From positions 2,852,001-2,916,000 of the forward strand of contig NZ_CP061378.1 in assembly GCF_015624485.1 (NCBI RefSeq): a DNA stretch of 64,000 nt, given 5' to 3'. Within the stretch, counting starts at the first letter, position 1; each line of letters starts with the position of its first letter. Under the pieces are notes generated by a model. That model was not told where the DNA came from and made no database searches. It was given only the letters and a program-made list of their open reading frames with translations. This stretch comes from Bradyrhizobium genosp. L. GTDB taxonomy: Bacteria; Pseudomonadota; Alphaproteobacteria; Rhizobiales; Xanthobacteraceae. Below, piece after piece: positions 49,104 to 57,852 of this stretch. A program made the position numbers and the translations under genes.

Positions 49104-49178
49104 AAGATTTGACCTAGATGCCCGCGACGTCAACGATGAAAACAACAAACAGACCGATGCGCGGGAAGGAATTTTCGG

Positions 49179-50435
49179 ATGATGGCGGACCCGAGGACTG
49201 TGACGCAAGGCGCGCTGCACGGCGTCCGGGTGCTCGATCTGACGCGCTTCTATTCCGGCCCGTTCGCGACCCTGATGCTGGCGGGGTTCGGCGCCGAGGT
49301 CATCCGCATCGACGGGCCGGAGCAGGGCGATCCCACCATGACCGGGCCGCCATTCCTCGGCAAGGACGGCGTCTCGCTCGATCGCAGGCACGACAGCGAT
49401 CTCGGGCTCGCCTATCTCAAGCGCTGCCGCGCCAAGAAGTCGATCACGCTGAACATGCGCGATCCCGAGGGCATGGAACTGTTCCGCGCGCTGCTGCGCA
49501 AATCGGATATCCTGGTCGAGAATCTGCGCCCCGGCGCGGCGGAACGGCTCGGCATCGACTATGAGGCGAACCGGCAGGTCAATCCGGCGATCGTGCACTG
49601 CGCGCTCACGGGCTATGGATCGACCGGCGCGGATCGCCGTCTCAAGGCCTACGATCTGATGATCCAGGCGGCGAGCGGCCTGATGTCGATCACCGGCGCG
49701 CCGGACAGCGGCCCCAGCAAGGCGGGCACCGCGCTCGCGGACGGCATCACGGGCGCCTTCGCCGTCTCCGGCATCCTCGCCGCGCTGACCGAGCAACGTA
49801 TCTCGGGGCAGGGCCAGTTCGTCGACGTTGCGATGGCCGACTGCCTGCTGTCGCTGGTGCTGGACGAGCCGCTGGACTGCTATCCGCAGATGGGCATGGC
49901 GCCGCGGCAAGGCAATCGCATCATGCGATTTTCGCCCTTCAACACTTATCCGACGCGCGATGGCGCGATCGCGCTGGGGGCGGCCACCAACGAAGACTGG
50001 CTGCTGCTGCTGCGGGTAATGGACAGGCTCGACCTCGCGCAGGATGAGAAGTTCATGAACACCGGCTGGCGCGTCAGCAACAATACCGTGATCGATGCCA
50101 TCGTCACCGAATGGTCGCGCGCCCGCACCACGGCGGAGGCGATCGAGGCGCTCAACAAGGGCGACGTCGCCGCCAGCCCGATCCGCGATATCGACGACAT
50201 CCTCGCCTGGGAGCATCTCGGTGCCCGCGACATGCTGCAGGCGGTCGAGCATCCGACCGAGACGGTGCAGCAGCGCGTCATCGGTGCCGGCTTCCCGATC
50301 AAGATGAGCCGAACCCACAAGGGATACACCGCGCCGTCGCCGACCCTCGGCCAGAACAACGAGGAGATCTATGGCGGGCTGCTCGGGCTGTCCGGGCCGC
50401 GGCTCGACGAGTTGAAGTCCAGGCGGGTCATCTGA
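49179..50435 (+). CDS. class III CoA-transferase (CaiB/BaiF family), first copy
   Basis: 418 residues. The N-terminus GVRVLDLTRFYSGPFATLML and the catalytic Asp, probably Asp159 in LKAYDLMIQAASGLMSITG, define the family. These enzymes move CoA between carboxylic acids through a covalent Asp intermediate. GGGAAGGA precedes two possible starts, ATG 49179 and 49182. It opens a unit with a binding protein, two thiol-related enzymes and a second CoA-transferase, so it probably activates an imported acid. The acid cannot be named. Confidence 0.92.
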   Translation: MMADPRTVTQGALHGVRVLDLTRFYSGPFATLMLAGFGAEVIRIDGPEQGDPTMTGPPFLGKDGVSLDRRHDSDLGLAYLKRCRAKKSITLNMRDPEGMELFRALLRKSDILVENLRPGAAERLGIDYEANRQVNPAIVHCALTGYGSTGADRRLKAYDLMIQAASGLMSITGAPDSGPSKAGTALADGITGAFAVSGILAALTEQRISGQGQFVDVAMADCLLSLVLDEPLDCYPQMGMAPRQGNRIMRFSPFNTYPTRDGAIALGAATNEDWLLLLRVMDRLDLAQDEKFMNTGWRVSNNTVIDAIVTEWSRARTTAEAIEALNKGDVAASPIRDIDDILAWEHLGARDMLQAVEHPTETVQQRVIGAGFPIKMSRTHKGYTAPSPTLGQNNEEIYGGLLGLSGPRLDELKSRRVI

Positions 50436-50443
50436 AGCAAAGA

Positions 50444-50465
50444 GGCCGGCACATGCATGCCGGCC
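50444..50465. other. intercistronic hairpin before the binding-protein gene
   Basis: GGCCGGCA (50444-50451) and TGCCGGCC (50458-50465) form a perfect 8-bp stem with a 6-base loop. No T-run follows. It may partially terminate, or stabilise the 3' or 5' end of neighbouring messages so that the binding protein is made at a different level. Confidence 0.5.
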
Positions 50466-50491
50466 CATAAGGGGAGGGGTCGAGGAATATC

Positions 50492-51712
50492 ATGGCGAGG
50501 ATACGAACAACACTTGCGGCCATCGCGCTCGTGATCGGCGGCGCATTCGGGACGTCTGTTCAGGCAGAGGACGCGCAGCCGGTGAAGATCGGCGTGCTCA
50601 CCGACATGTCCGGCATGTACCGCGATATCATGGGGCCGGGGTCGGTGCTCGCCGCCAAGATGGCGGTGGAGGATTTCGGCGGCAAGGTGCTGGGTCGGTC
50701 GATCGAGGTGGTCTCCGGCGATCATCAGGCTAAGCCGGACGTCGGCGCTGCGATCGCCCGCAACTGGTTCGACAATGGTGGCGCCGATGTCATCGTCGAC
50801 GTCGCGCAGTCGGCGGTGGCGCTCGCGGTGCAGGAGCTGGCGCGGTCGCGCAACAAGATCGTCATTCACGGCGTCACCGGCTCACCGGCGATCACGCAGC
50901 AGGCTTGCGCGGCGACCGCCTTCTCCTGGTCACTCAACGCCTATGCGATCTCGGCGCCGCTGCCGAAGCCGCTGATCGAGCGCGGGCTCGACACCTTCTT
51001 CTTCCTCTCGGCCGATTATTCCTTCGGCAAGGCGATGGAAGATGCCGCGGCGAACGCCATCAAGGCGGCCGGCGGCAAGGTGCTGGGCTCGGTGCGATTC
51101 CCGCAGAACAACCCGGATTTCAGCTCGTTCCTGCTGCAGGCGCAGTCGTCCAAGGCAAAGGTGATCTGGCTGATCTCCGCGGCCGAGGACACCACCAACG
51201 CGCTGAAGCAGGCCAAGGAGTTCGGCCTCGCCGAGCGCGGCCAGCACATCGTGGTGCCCTTGACTTACATCACCAACGTGCATGCGCTGGGCATTTCGAA
51301 CGTCCAGGGATTGACCTTTGCGACGCCGTTCTATTGGGATCGCAACGACGAGACCCGGGCCTGGTCGGAGCGCTTCTATAGGCAGCATCACGCGATGCCG
51401 ACCATGGATCAGGCGGCGGTCTATTCGGGCACGCTGCACTACCTGAAGGCCGTGGCGGCCGCCAAGACGCTGGACGGCCTGAAGGTCGCCGACGAAATCA
51501 GGAAGCTGCCGGTCAACGACATGTATGTCGAGAACGGCTCGGTGCGCGCCGACGGCTGGCTGATGCATCCGTTCTACATGGCGAGCATCAAGTCGCCGAG
51601 CGATGTCAAGAAACCCTGGGACTACTACACCATCGAGAAGGTCATTCCGGCATCCGAAGCTGCGCAGCCGCTGTCGGAAAGCCAGTGCCCGCTTGTCGCC
51701 CAATCGCAGTGA
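50492..51712 (+). CDS. ABC transporter substrate-binding protein (branched-chain amino acid/aromatic acid type)
   Basis: 406 residues with a signal peptide ending TSVQAED and the mature start VKIGVLTDMSGMYRDIMGPG. The type I binding fold continues with FFLSADYSFGKAMEDAA and ends with two cysteines (one in SESQCPLV, one near CAATAFSW). No permease or ATPase lies nearby, as for the other orphan binding protein at 18781. It probably captures the acid that the downstream CoA-transferases process, sharing a channel encoded elsewhere. Confidence 0.9.
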   Translation: MARIRTTLAAIALVIGGAFGTSVQAEDAQPVKIGVLTDMSGMYRDIMGPGSVLAAKMAVEDFGGKVLGRSIEVVSGDHQAKPDVGAAIARNWFDNGGADVIVDVAQSAVALAVQELARSRNKIVIHGVTGSPAITQQACAATAFSWSLNAYAISAPLPKPLIERGLDTFFFLSADYSFGKAMEDAAANAIKAAGGKVLGSVRFPQNNPDFSSFLLQAQSSKAKVIWLISAAEDTTNALKQAKEFGLAERGQHIVVPLTYITNVHALGISNVQGLTFATPFYWDRNDETRAWSERFYRQHHAMPTMDQAAVYSGTLHYLKAVAAAKTLDGLKVADEIRKLPVNDMYVENGSVRADGWLMHPFYMASIKSPSDVKKPWDYYTIEKVIPASEAAQPLSESQCPLVAQSQ

Positions 51713-51730
51713 GATCGTAAAGGAGAGACA

Positions 51731-52348
51731 ATGTCCCGCGAAATCCTCAAGATGTATTCCGACTACAAGAGCCCCTATGCCTGGCTGGCGTTCGACCCGG
51801 TGTTCGAGCTGGAGAAGAAGTACGACATCAAGGTGCAGTGGCGGCCGTTTCAGCTGCGCATCAAGGGCTCCGGCCAGCGCAGCGTCTATTCGGAATACAA
51901 GGTCAAGTACTCCTACATGGATGCGCGGCGCACCGCGAACGAGCGCGGCGACAAGAAGATCATTCGTGGCCCGTTGAAGATCTACGACACGGCGCCGGCA
52001 CTGATCGGCGGTCTGTTCGCGGACAAACAGGGACGGCTGGTCGAGTACAGCCGCCTGGTCTACGAGCTGTTCTTCCGCCGCGAGCTCGCAATCGACGAGG
52101 CCGATGCGATGCAGCGTTTCATCGAATCGCTCGGCATGTCCGGCGCCGACTACAGTGCCTATCTCGAAGGCGATGGCCAGCGCGAATACGAGGAGGCGCA
52201 GCAGGAGAGCCAGCAGGACCAGATCTTCGGCGTGCCGATCTGCGTGTTCCGCGGCGAGCAGTTCTGGGGCAACGACCGGGTGCCGATGCTCGACGGGCGG
52301 CTGAAGCAGGCCGGCCTCGCGCTCGCCCGCGAAAAGCAGACGGCCTGA
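51731..52348 (+). CDS. DsbA-family / 2-hydroxychromene-2-carboxylate isomerase-like protein
   Basis: The 205-residue thioredoxin-fold protein has YSDYKSPYAWLA at the N-terminus, where the Ser replaces the CxxC of true DsbA proteins, as in GST-kappa and HCCA isomerases. FGVPICVFRGEQFWGNDRVP near the C-terminus is typical of the group. It probably catalyses a glutathione-assisted isomerisation in the catabolic route. AAGGAGAG precedes the ATG. No signal peptide is seen, so it is cytoplasmic. A GST gene follows. Confidence 0.85.
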   Translation: MSREILKMYSDYKSPYAWLAFDPVFELEKKYDIKVQWRPFQLRIKGSGQRSVYSEYKVKYSYMDARRTANERGDKKIIRGPLKIYDTAPALIGGLFADKQGRLVEYSRLVYELFFRRELAIDEADAMQRFIESLGMSGADYSAYLEGDGQREYEEAQQESQQDQIFGVPICVFRGEQFWGNDRVPMLDGRLKQAGLALAREKQTA

Positions 52349-52368
52349 GCGGCCCCGCGGAGGCTCCG

Positions 52369-53100
52369 ATGATCGATCTCCATTTCGCGCCGACGCCGAA
52401 CGGCTGGAAGATCTCGATCATGCTCGAGGAGTGCGAGCTGCCCTACACGGTCGTGCCGGTGAATATCACGCGGGGCGACCAGTTTTCGGCGGAGTTTCGC
52501 GGACTCAATCCCAACGGGCGGATTCCTGTCATCGTCGACAGCGATCCACCCGAAGAGAGAGCGCCGGTGACGATCTTCGAATCCGGCGCGATCCTGCTCT
52601 ATCTCGCGGAGAAGACCGGACGCTTCATGCCGCGCGACCTGCGCGGCCGTTATTCCGTGCAGCAATGGCTGATGTGGCAGATGAGCGCGCTCGGGCCGAT
52701 GCTCGGCCAGAATGGCCATTTCTCGCTCTATGCCCCGACACAAATTCCCTACGCGATCGAGCGGTACCGCAACGAGGCGCACAGGCTCTACGGCGTGCTC
52801 GACGCCCGCCTGGGCGAAACCGGCGCCTATGTCGCGGGCGACGACTACTCGATCGCGGACATCGCCTGCTTTCCCTGGGTGATGACCCATAAGGCGCAGG
52901 GTTTTTCGCTCGACGAGTTCGTGCATGTCCGGCGCTGGTTCGGCGAATTGCGGGCGCGTCCGCTGTTGCAGAAGGGGCTCGCGGTCGGCCGGCGCGCCGT
53001 CCGCAAGTCGCTCGACGACAAGGCGCGGGAAAATCTGTTCGGCGCGAGGCCGGCCGACGATCGGCGCGAAACACTCGAAGCACAAAAATTGGATCATTGA
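52369..53100 (+). CDS. glutathione S-transferase family protein (Nu-class-like)
   Basis: ATG 52369 (MIDLHFAPTPNGWKISIMLE) gives 243 residues; the open frame upstream is a shadow of the previous gene. TPNGWKISIMLEE resembles the Nu-class/YghU-YfcG signature, and RIPVIVD, ESGAILLYLAEKTG and the helical C-terminal domain (YSIADIACFPWV) follow. These enzymes often reduce disulfides or cleave aryl ethers rather than classical conjugation. Pairing with the HCCA-like gene suggests glutathione chemistry on the cluster's substrate. Confidence 0.88.
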   Translation: MIDLHFAPTPNGWKISIMLEECELPYTVVPVNITRGDQFSAEFRGLNPNGRIPVIVDSDPPEERAPVTIFESGAILLYLAEKTGRFMPRDLRGRYSVQQWLMWQMSALGPMLGQNGHFSLYAPTQIPYAIERYRNEAHRLYGVLDARLGETGAYVAGDDYSIADIACFPWVMTHKAQGFSLDEFVHVRRWFGELRARPLLQKGLAVGRRAVRKSLDDKARENLFGARPADDRRETLEAQKLDH

Positions 53101-53101
53101 G

Positions 53102-54376
53102 ATGACACTGCCCCCAAAGATGCTGACCGGCTATCGCGTGCTCGACATCACCCAGTTCGTCGCGGGCCCGACCTGCACGCGCCTGCTCGCCGAAGCCGGC
53201 GCCGATGTGATCAAGATCGAGCTTGCGCCATTCGGCGACCGCTCGCGCTTCCAGGGGCTGAAGCCGCGCGATCCCGCCTACAAGAACACCTCGCAGAGCA
53301 CCTATTTCATCCAGCAGAACCATTCCAAGCGCAGCCTGGCGCTCGACTTCAAGCACGAGAAGAGCCGCGAGATCCTGAGAAAGCTCGCGGCCAAGGCCGA
53401 CGTGCTGGTCGAGAACTTTACGCCCGGCGTGATGGAGCGCGCCGGCCTCGGCTACGAGGCGCTGAAGACAATCAATCCGGGATTGATCATGTGCTCGATC
53501 TCGTTCGCCGGGCAGACCGGGCCGCTCAGCGATAAGCCGGGCTTCGATTACATCGCGCAGGCCTTTGCCGGCATCACCGGCGTGATCGGCGATCCCTTGG
53601 GCAAGCCGGCGCAGGTGCCGGTTGCGATCGGCGACGCCTCGACCGGCGTCGCAGCCGCGATGGCGGTCGGCTTTGCGTTGCTGCATCGGGAGCGTACCGG
53701 GCAGGGACAGTTCATCGAGACGACGCTGCTCGACACCTACTTCCACATGCATGAAGCGAACGTGCCGAAGGTGTCGTTGCGCGGCGACAGTTTCGTGCCG
53801 CAGCGGGAGGGCTCACTGCATCCGAATGGCGGCCCGGTCGGCGTGTTCGACTGCGGCCGCGGCGAGTTTCTCGTGATCTGCGCGCTGGCGCATCAATGGC
53901 CACAAATGGTGCGCGCGCTGGGCCGGCCAGAGCTGGAGAAGGATCCGCGCTTCGAATCGGCGCGCGCCCGTGCCGATAACCGCGTCGAAGTCGGCGAGAT
54001 CGTGGAGGCCTGGCTGAAAACCTTCCCGTCGCGCGAGGCGGCGGTCGCGGTGCTGGAGCAGGAGCGGATTCCCTGCGCGCCGGTGCTGACCTTGAACGAC
54101 GCGATGGCGCAGCCGCATCTGATCGAGCGCGGCACGGTGCGCTATGTCGACGATCCCCAGATCGGCAGGTTCGCCATTCCCGGCTCACCGGCGCGCTTCT
54201 CGGAATGGGCGCCGCGCACCGACCTGAAGGGCGATTTGCTCGGCGAGCATAATGAGACGATCCTGGGCGAGCTTGGCCTCGCGCAGGAGGAGATTGATCA
54301 GCTCTACGCCGAGAAGGTGCTGGTGCAGGATCGCGATCTGCGCGCCGCGAAGACGAAGCAGCGCCGCATCGCCTAG
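53102..54376 (+). CDS. class III CoA-transferase (CaiB/BaiF family), second copy
   Basis: ATG 53102 follows the GST stop by one base. 424 residues, with YRVLDITQFVAGPTCTRLLA near the start and the likely catalytic Asp149 in PGFDYIAQAFAGITGVIG. It differs clearly from the first copy, so the two probably act on different acids or donors in the same pathway, for example one for activation and one for transfer to the next intermediate. It ends convergently with the beta-hydroxyacid dehydrogenase gene, six bases away. Confidence 0.92.
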   Translation: MTLPPKMLTGYRVLDITQFVAGPTCTRLLAEAGADVIKIELAPFGDRSRFQGLKPRDPAYKNTSQSTYFIQQNHSKRSLALDFKHEKSREILRKLAAKADVLVENFTPGVMERAGLGYEALKTINPGLIMCSISFAGQTGPLSDKPGFDYIAQAFAGITGVIGDPLGKPAQVPVAIGDASTGVAAAMAVGFALLHRERTGQGQFIETTLLDTYFHMHEANVPKVSLRGDSFVPQREGSLHPNGGPVGVFDCGRGEFLVICALAHQWPQMVRALGRPELEKDPRFESARARADNRVEVGEIVEAWLKTFPSREAAVAVLEQERIPCAPVLTLNDAMAQPHLIERGTVRYVDDPQIGRFAIPGSPARFSEWAPRTDLKGDLLGEHNETILGELGLAQEEIDQLYAEKVLVQDRDLRAAKTKQRRIA

Positions 54377-54382
54377 ACAGCA

Positions 54383-55264
54383 TCAATCCGGCTTGGCCCA
54401 GTTCTGATACATCATCAGCAGCGCGACGATATCCTGGCCGCGAAATCCCTCGGCCAGCGCCAGCGCGTAGAGTTCGCGCGTCGCGGATGCCGAAGGCGTC
54501 GGCATCTTGGTCATGCGGCCGAGCTCGACGGCGAGCGCAAGATCCTTCTCGCCGAGCTCCATCTTGAAGCCCGGCGCGAAATCGCCCTTCAGCGCGTTGG
54601 GGAAGCGTTTGGTGAAATGGTGCGAGCGGCCGCCGCTCACCGACAGCACGTCATAGAGCTTCGCTGGCTCGACACCGGCGGCAACACCGAGCGCGAAGGC
54701 CTCAGCGGCGACCAGCACGTTGCCCATCGACATCATGTTGTTGACGATCTTGACCACCTTCGCGGTGCCGACCGGGCCGGTGTATTTCCAGTCGGTGCCG
54801 AGCAGCTTCAGCACGGGCTCGGCGCGTTTGACGTCGGCTTCTTCGCCACCGGCGATCAGGATCAGTTTGCCGGCGCGGGCCTCCTTGGGGCTGCCGCTGA
54901 CGGGGCAATCGACCACCGCGATGCCGCGTGCGGCCGCGGCGGCGGCGACCTGGCGCATGGTCTGCGGATCGATGGTGCTGAGCTCGATGCACAGCGTGCC
55001 TTTGGCGGTATGCGCGACGATGCCGTCAGTGCCGAGCCAGGCCTCGTTCACCGCCTTGGGATCGGGCAGGCTGGTCAGCACCACCGTCCGGCCCACCAGC
55101 GCCTCGGCGATGCTCGATGCCATCGCGAAGCCGTCCTTGGTGAGGCGAGCGCGCTGCTCGGCGTTGACGTCGAAGCCGACGACATCGAGGCCGGCCTCCT
55201 TGAGCCGTCCCGCCATGCCGGATCCCATCTGCCCCATTCCGATGACCGCGATCTTCTCCGCCAT
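54383..55264 (-). CDS. NAD(P)-dependent beta-hydroxyacid dehydrogenase (3-hydroxyisobutyrate dehydrogenase family)
   Basis: 293 residues. N-terminal dinucleotide motif VIGMGQMGSGMAG (about 7-19), substrate motif DCPVSGSPKEARAGKL (about 119-134) and catalytic Lys172 in VVKIVNNMMS. It oxidises a 3-hydroxy acid, or reduces a semialdehyde, using NAD(P). It is on the minus strand inside a plus-strand cluster and is divergent from the PrpF-like gene, so it may have separate control from the region 55265-55447. Glyoxylate/succinate-semialdehyde reductases share these motifs. Confidence 0.9.
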   Translation of the reverse strand: MAEKIAVIGMGQMGSGMAGRLKEAGLDVVGFDVNAEQRARLTKDGFAMASSIAEALVGRTVVLTSLPDPKAVNEAWLGTDGIVAHTAKGTLCIELSTIDPQTMRQVAAAAAARGIAVVDCPVSGSPKEARAGKLILIAGGEEADVKRAEPVLKLLGTDWKYTGPVGTAKVVKIVNNMMSMGNVLVAAEAFALGVAAGVEPAKLYDVLSVSGGRSHHFTKRFPNALKGDFAPGFKMELGEKDLALAVELGRMTKMPTPSASATRELYALALAEGFRGQDIVALLMMYQNWAKPD

Positions 55265-55447
55265 GCGCGTTTCCCTTAAGTCTCGTTCTTGGCCGATGTT
55301 CAGCCACCATCTGGCACGATCCTGCGTGCGCGAGCCAGTCCCGCAATGCAGGGGCGACCGACGTCACCGCATGAGACGACGCGAGACAGCCTGCGTTCCC
55401 GGCGATATCGTCCCGGGCCGTTGCAATGATGACGAGAGGGACCCGCC

Positions 55448-56590
55448 ATGGCCAATGCCCGACTGCGCGCCGTGTTCATGCGGGGCGGCACCTCCAAGGC
55501 GGTGATGTTCCGCAGCGCGGACCTGCCGGCGAGCCGCGATGCCTGGGATCCGATCTTCCGCGAGGTGATGGGCTCGCCCGATCCCAACGGCCGGCAGCTC
55601 GACGGCATGGGCGGCGGCATCTCGTCGCTGTCGAAGATTTGCGTGATCGGTCCGCCGAGCCGCCCTGACGCCGACGTCGACTATACGTTCGCGCAGATCG
55701 GCGTCCGCGACAGCTTCGTCGATTACGGGGCCAATTGCGGCAACATGTCTTCGGCGGTCGGGCCGTTCGCGCTGGAGGAGGGGCTGGTGCGAGGTCCCGA
55801 CAGCGGCGAGGCCACGGTCCGCATCCACAACACCAACACGTCGAAAATCATCGTCGCGCGGTTTCCGGTGCTTGGCGGAACGCTCGCCGCGGGCGGCGAT
55901 ATCGAGATCGACGGCGTCGCCGGTGCGGCAGCGCCGATCCGGCTGGAATTTCTCGAGCCTGGCGGGGCGCGGACCGGGAGGCTGTTGCCGACCGGCAGCG
56001 CCACCGACGAGCTCGAGGTCGAAGGGCTCGGCCGCGTGCAGGCATCCTGCGTCGACGCCGCCAACCCCTGTGTCTTCGTTGCGGCGGAGGCCGTCGGCAA
56101 GACCGGCGATGAATTGCCCGATGCGCTCGATGGCGATGCGGCCTTCCTGCAGCGCATGGAAGCGATTCGCCGCGCGGCGTCGGTCAAAATGGGGATCGCC
56201 GGCGATCTCGAAACCGCGGGGAAAATGACCGGCATTCCGAAGGTCGCGATGGTCACCGGCCCGCGCGCGGGACGCACCTTGTCCGGGCGCGAGTTGACGG
56301 CGGATGATGCCGACATCTGGGTGCGGATGATCTCGGTCGGCCAGCCGCATCGCGCGACGCCGATCACCGGCGCGATCTGCCTTGCGGTGGCGACGCGGAT
56401 TCCCGGCAGCATTCCGGCGCGACTGTGCCGGGCAAAGGGGCCGATCCGGATCGCGCATCCTTCGGGCGTCACGCTGGTCGATGCCGGCGTGTCGGGAAGC
56501 GATGGCGGCCTGAAGGCCGACTACGGCGCGGTCTATCGCACCGCGCGCCGCCTGTTCGAAGGCAATGTCGTGTATCGAATGCCCGATTAG
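55448..56590 (+). CDS. PrpF-family isomerase (aconitate isomerase / 4-oxalomesaconate tautomerase-like)
   Basis: 380 residues with the family N-terminus RAVFMRGGTSKAVMF and the likely catalytic cysteine Cys97 in VDYGANCGNMSSAVGPFALEEG. Relatives move a double bond in tricarboxylic or oxo-dicarboxylic acids (PrpF in the methylcitrate cycle, GalD in gallate degradation). Here it may isomerise an unsaturated acid produced in this cluster. GAGAGGGA precedes the ATG. Its last four bases overlap the end of convergent cbtA. Confidence 0.88.
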   Translation: MANARLRAVFMRGGTSKAVMFRSADLPASRDAWDPIFREVMGSPDPNGRQLDGMGGGISSLSKICVIGPPSRPDADVDYTFAQIGVRDSFVDYGANCGNMSSAVGPFALEEGLVRGPDSGEATVRIHNTNTSKIIVARFPVLGGTLAAGGDIEIDGVAGAAAPIRLEFLEPGGARTGRLLPTGSATDELEVEGLGRVQASCVDAANPCVFVAAEAVGKTGDELPDALDGDAAFLQRMEAIRRAASVKMGIAGDLETAGKMTGIPKVAMVTGPRAGRTLSGRELTADDADIWVRMISVGQPHRATPITGAICLAVATRIPGSIPARLCRAKGPIRIAHPSGVTLVDAGVSGSDGGLKADYGAVYRTARRLFEGNVVYRMPD

Positions 56591-57327
56591 GTCGAGGCGC
56601 GATCGAAGCGCGCGAACACGGCGCTGGTCAGGCCGCCGAGCAACGACCAGAACACCAGGCTGGTCAGCGTCACCGCGACCACGAACTGATGCGACAGCGA
56701 CGAGGGCACGTTGGTCTCGACATGCTCCAGCTCGGGCGCGCCGATCAGATGCGGCAGCATGATCAGGACCACGCCTGCGATCGCCGACGGCATCGAGCGC
56801 CGGAATACGATCAGTCCGAGGCCGGCCGCGGTTCCCAGCACCGCCGTCACCCACCAGATCTGGCGCGACAGCAGCGGCGCTGCCGGCACGCCGGGAAGTT
56901 CGGGCGGCAATCCCAGCCCCGGCGCGATCGTGAACACGGCGAAGCCCGCGAGCCCCCACATCAAGCCCTCGTGCCACGAGACCGGCTCGCCGGTCGCGCC
57001 GCTGCGAACGGAGAGGAAGCCGGCAAGCAACAGCGAGAATCCGATCGCGGTGAGGATGTTTGCCGCTGCCGTGTAGGCATTGCGCTCCAGGCCGTCGCGC
57101 GGCTCCCAGGCCTCCGCGCCCGCATCATGGTCGGCATGATCATGCACCAGCGTCACCTGAGGCGTCGCGATGGCAGCTCCATGCTGATGATGTTCCGCAG
57201 CCTTCTCGTAGACCTCGGCCTTGAGGATCAGGGGTACCGTGCCGACCTGCTGGACCGCGGTGACGATCAGGCCAACGATGAACCCGGCAATGACGGAGGA
57301 AAAGACGATCGAGCGAAAGGTGCCCAT
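56587..57327 (-). CDS. cbtA: CbtA family cobalt transporter subunit
   Basis: 246 residues with about five membrane spans. A His/Asp-rich stretch between the first two (AEHHQHG... HDHADHD, residues about 44-70) could bind metal. GLMWGLAGFAVFTIAPGLGL is typical of CbtA. CbtA with CbtB is proposed to import cobalt for vitamin B12 synthesis, a role predicted from riboswitch and genomic context. It follows cbtB by 10 bases and ends a minus-strand unit with cobU and bluB. Confidence 0.92.
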   Translation of the reverse strand: MGTFRSIVFSSVIAGFIVGLIVTAVQQVGTVPLILKAEVYEKAAEHHQHGAAIATPQVTLVHDHADHDAGAEAWEPRDGLERNAYTAAANILTAIGFSLLLAGFLSVRSGATGEPVSWHEGLMWGLAGFAVFTIAPGLGLPPELPGVPAAPLLSRQIWWVTAVLGTAAGLGLIVFRRSMPSAIAGVVLIMLPHLIGAPELEHVETNVPSSLSHQFVVAVTLTSLVFWSLLGGLTSAVFARFDRAST

Positions 57328-57337
57328 GCTGCAGAGG

Positions 57338-57553
57338 TCAGTGGCAGGGGAACGCGTTCGAATGGCGCACGTCGTGCGCGGCGTTGTGGATCACGTCGAT
57401 ATGGGAGAAGCCGACGACGCCGACGATGAACAGGCCCAGCGCCATAGCCATCAACGACTGCGCAAGCCGTCCCGCCTGCTGCCCGACGGCGACCGGCATA
57501 TGCGTGACTTGCAGGTCCGTGACTTGCAGGTCCGTGACTTGGGACTGGCTCAT
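57338..57553 (-). CDS. cbtB: CbtB-domain protein, cobalt transporter partner
   Basis: 71 residues: a repetitive N-terminus (VTDLQVTDLQVT), one membrane span (about 30-48) and a His-rich C-terminus DVIHNAAHDVRHSNAFPCH, the CbtB signature that probably handles Co2+. The start ATG 57553 overlaps the stop of the preceding small gene. The N-terminal repeats come from a 15-bp tandem repeat (GTGACTTGCAGGTCC on plus, 57504-57533, then a partial unit). Confidence 0.92.
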   Translation of the reverse strand: MSQSQVTDLQVTDLQVTHMPVAVGQQAGRLAQSLMAMALGLFIVGVVGFSHIDVIHNAAHDVRHSNAFPCH

Positions 57554-57852
57554 GGTTGCTCTCCGCGTTCTCTTGTGTCGGCTTCTAGCAGCTTTCGGGC
57601 GATGTCGCGACTGGTAAGATGCAGATTTGTACCCGGTGCAATGCGCTTGCGCGCAATTTTGGCGCGCGCCGCGGCCCGGAATGCAGCCTCGAAGCGCGCG
57701 AAATGACCGAGGCAGGCGTCCGGCGTCGGGTCCGCACCGAGCAGGGTGCGGAAAGCGCCGCGATGAACGGCGCAGATCGCGCCGTGCGCCCCGATCGGGA
57801 AGACCAGGGACGCGATGTCATCGCGCCAACTAGCGTCGGATGGTGAACTCAC
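57550..57852 (-). CDS. DUF1488-like small protein inside the B12 operon
   Basis: GTG start at 57852, inside the end of bluB, with its TGA overlapping the cbtB ATG; a much longer open frame upstream is only a shadow of bluB. The 100-residue product has the features I associate with DUF1488: a central VFPIGAHGAICAVHRGAFRT, then a helical part (FEAAFRAAARAKIARKR) and a final LHLTSRDI. No cysteines beyond one are seen, and no signal peptide. Overlaps at both ends argue that it is genuine and co-expressed with cobalamin genes. Function is unknown. Confidence 0.6.
   Translation of the reverse strand: MSSPSDASWRDDIASLVFPIGAHGAICAVHRGAFRTLLGADPTPDACLGHFARFEAAFRAAARAKIARKRIAPGTNLHLTSRDIARKLLEADTRERGEQP

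Noticed and set aside
57504..57545. Possible CRISPR-like direct repeats
   Set aside because: There are fewer than three 15-base units without spacers, inside the cbtB coding sequence.
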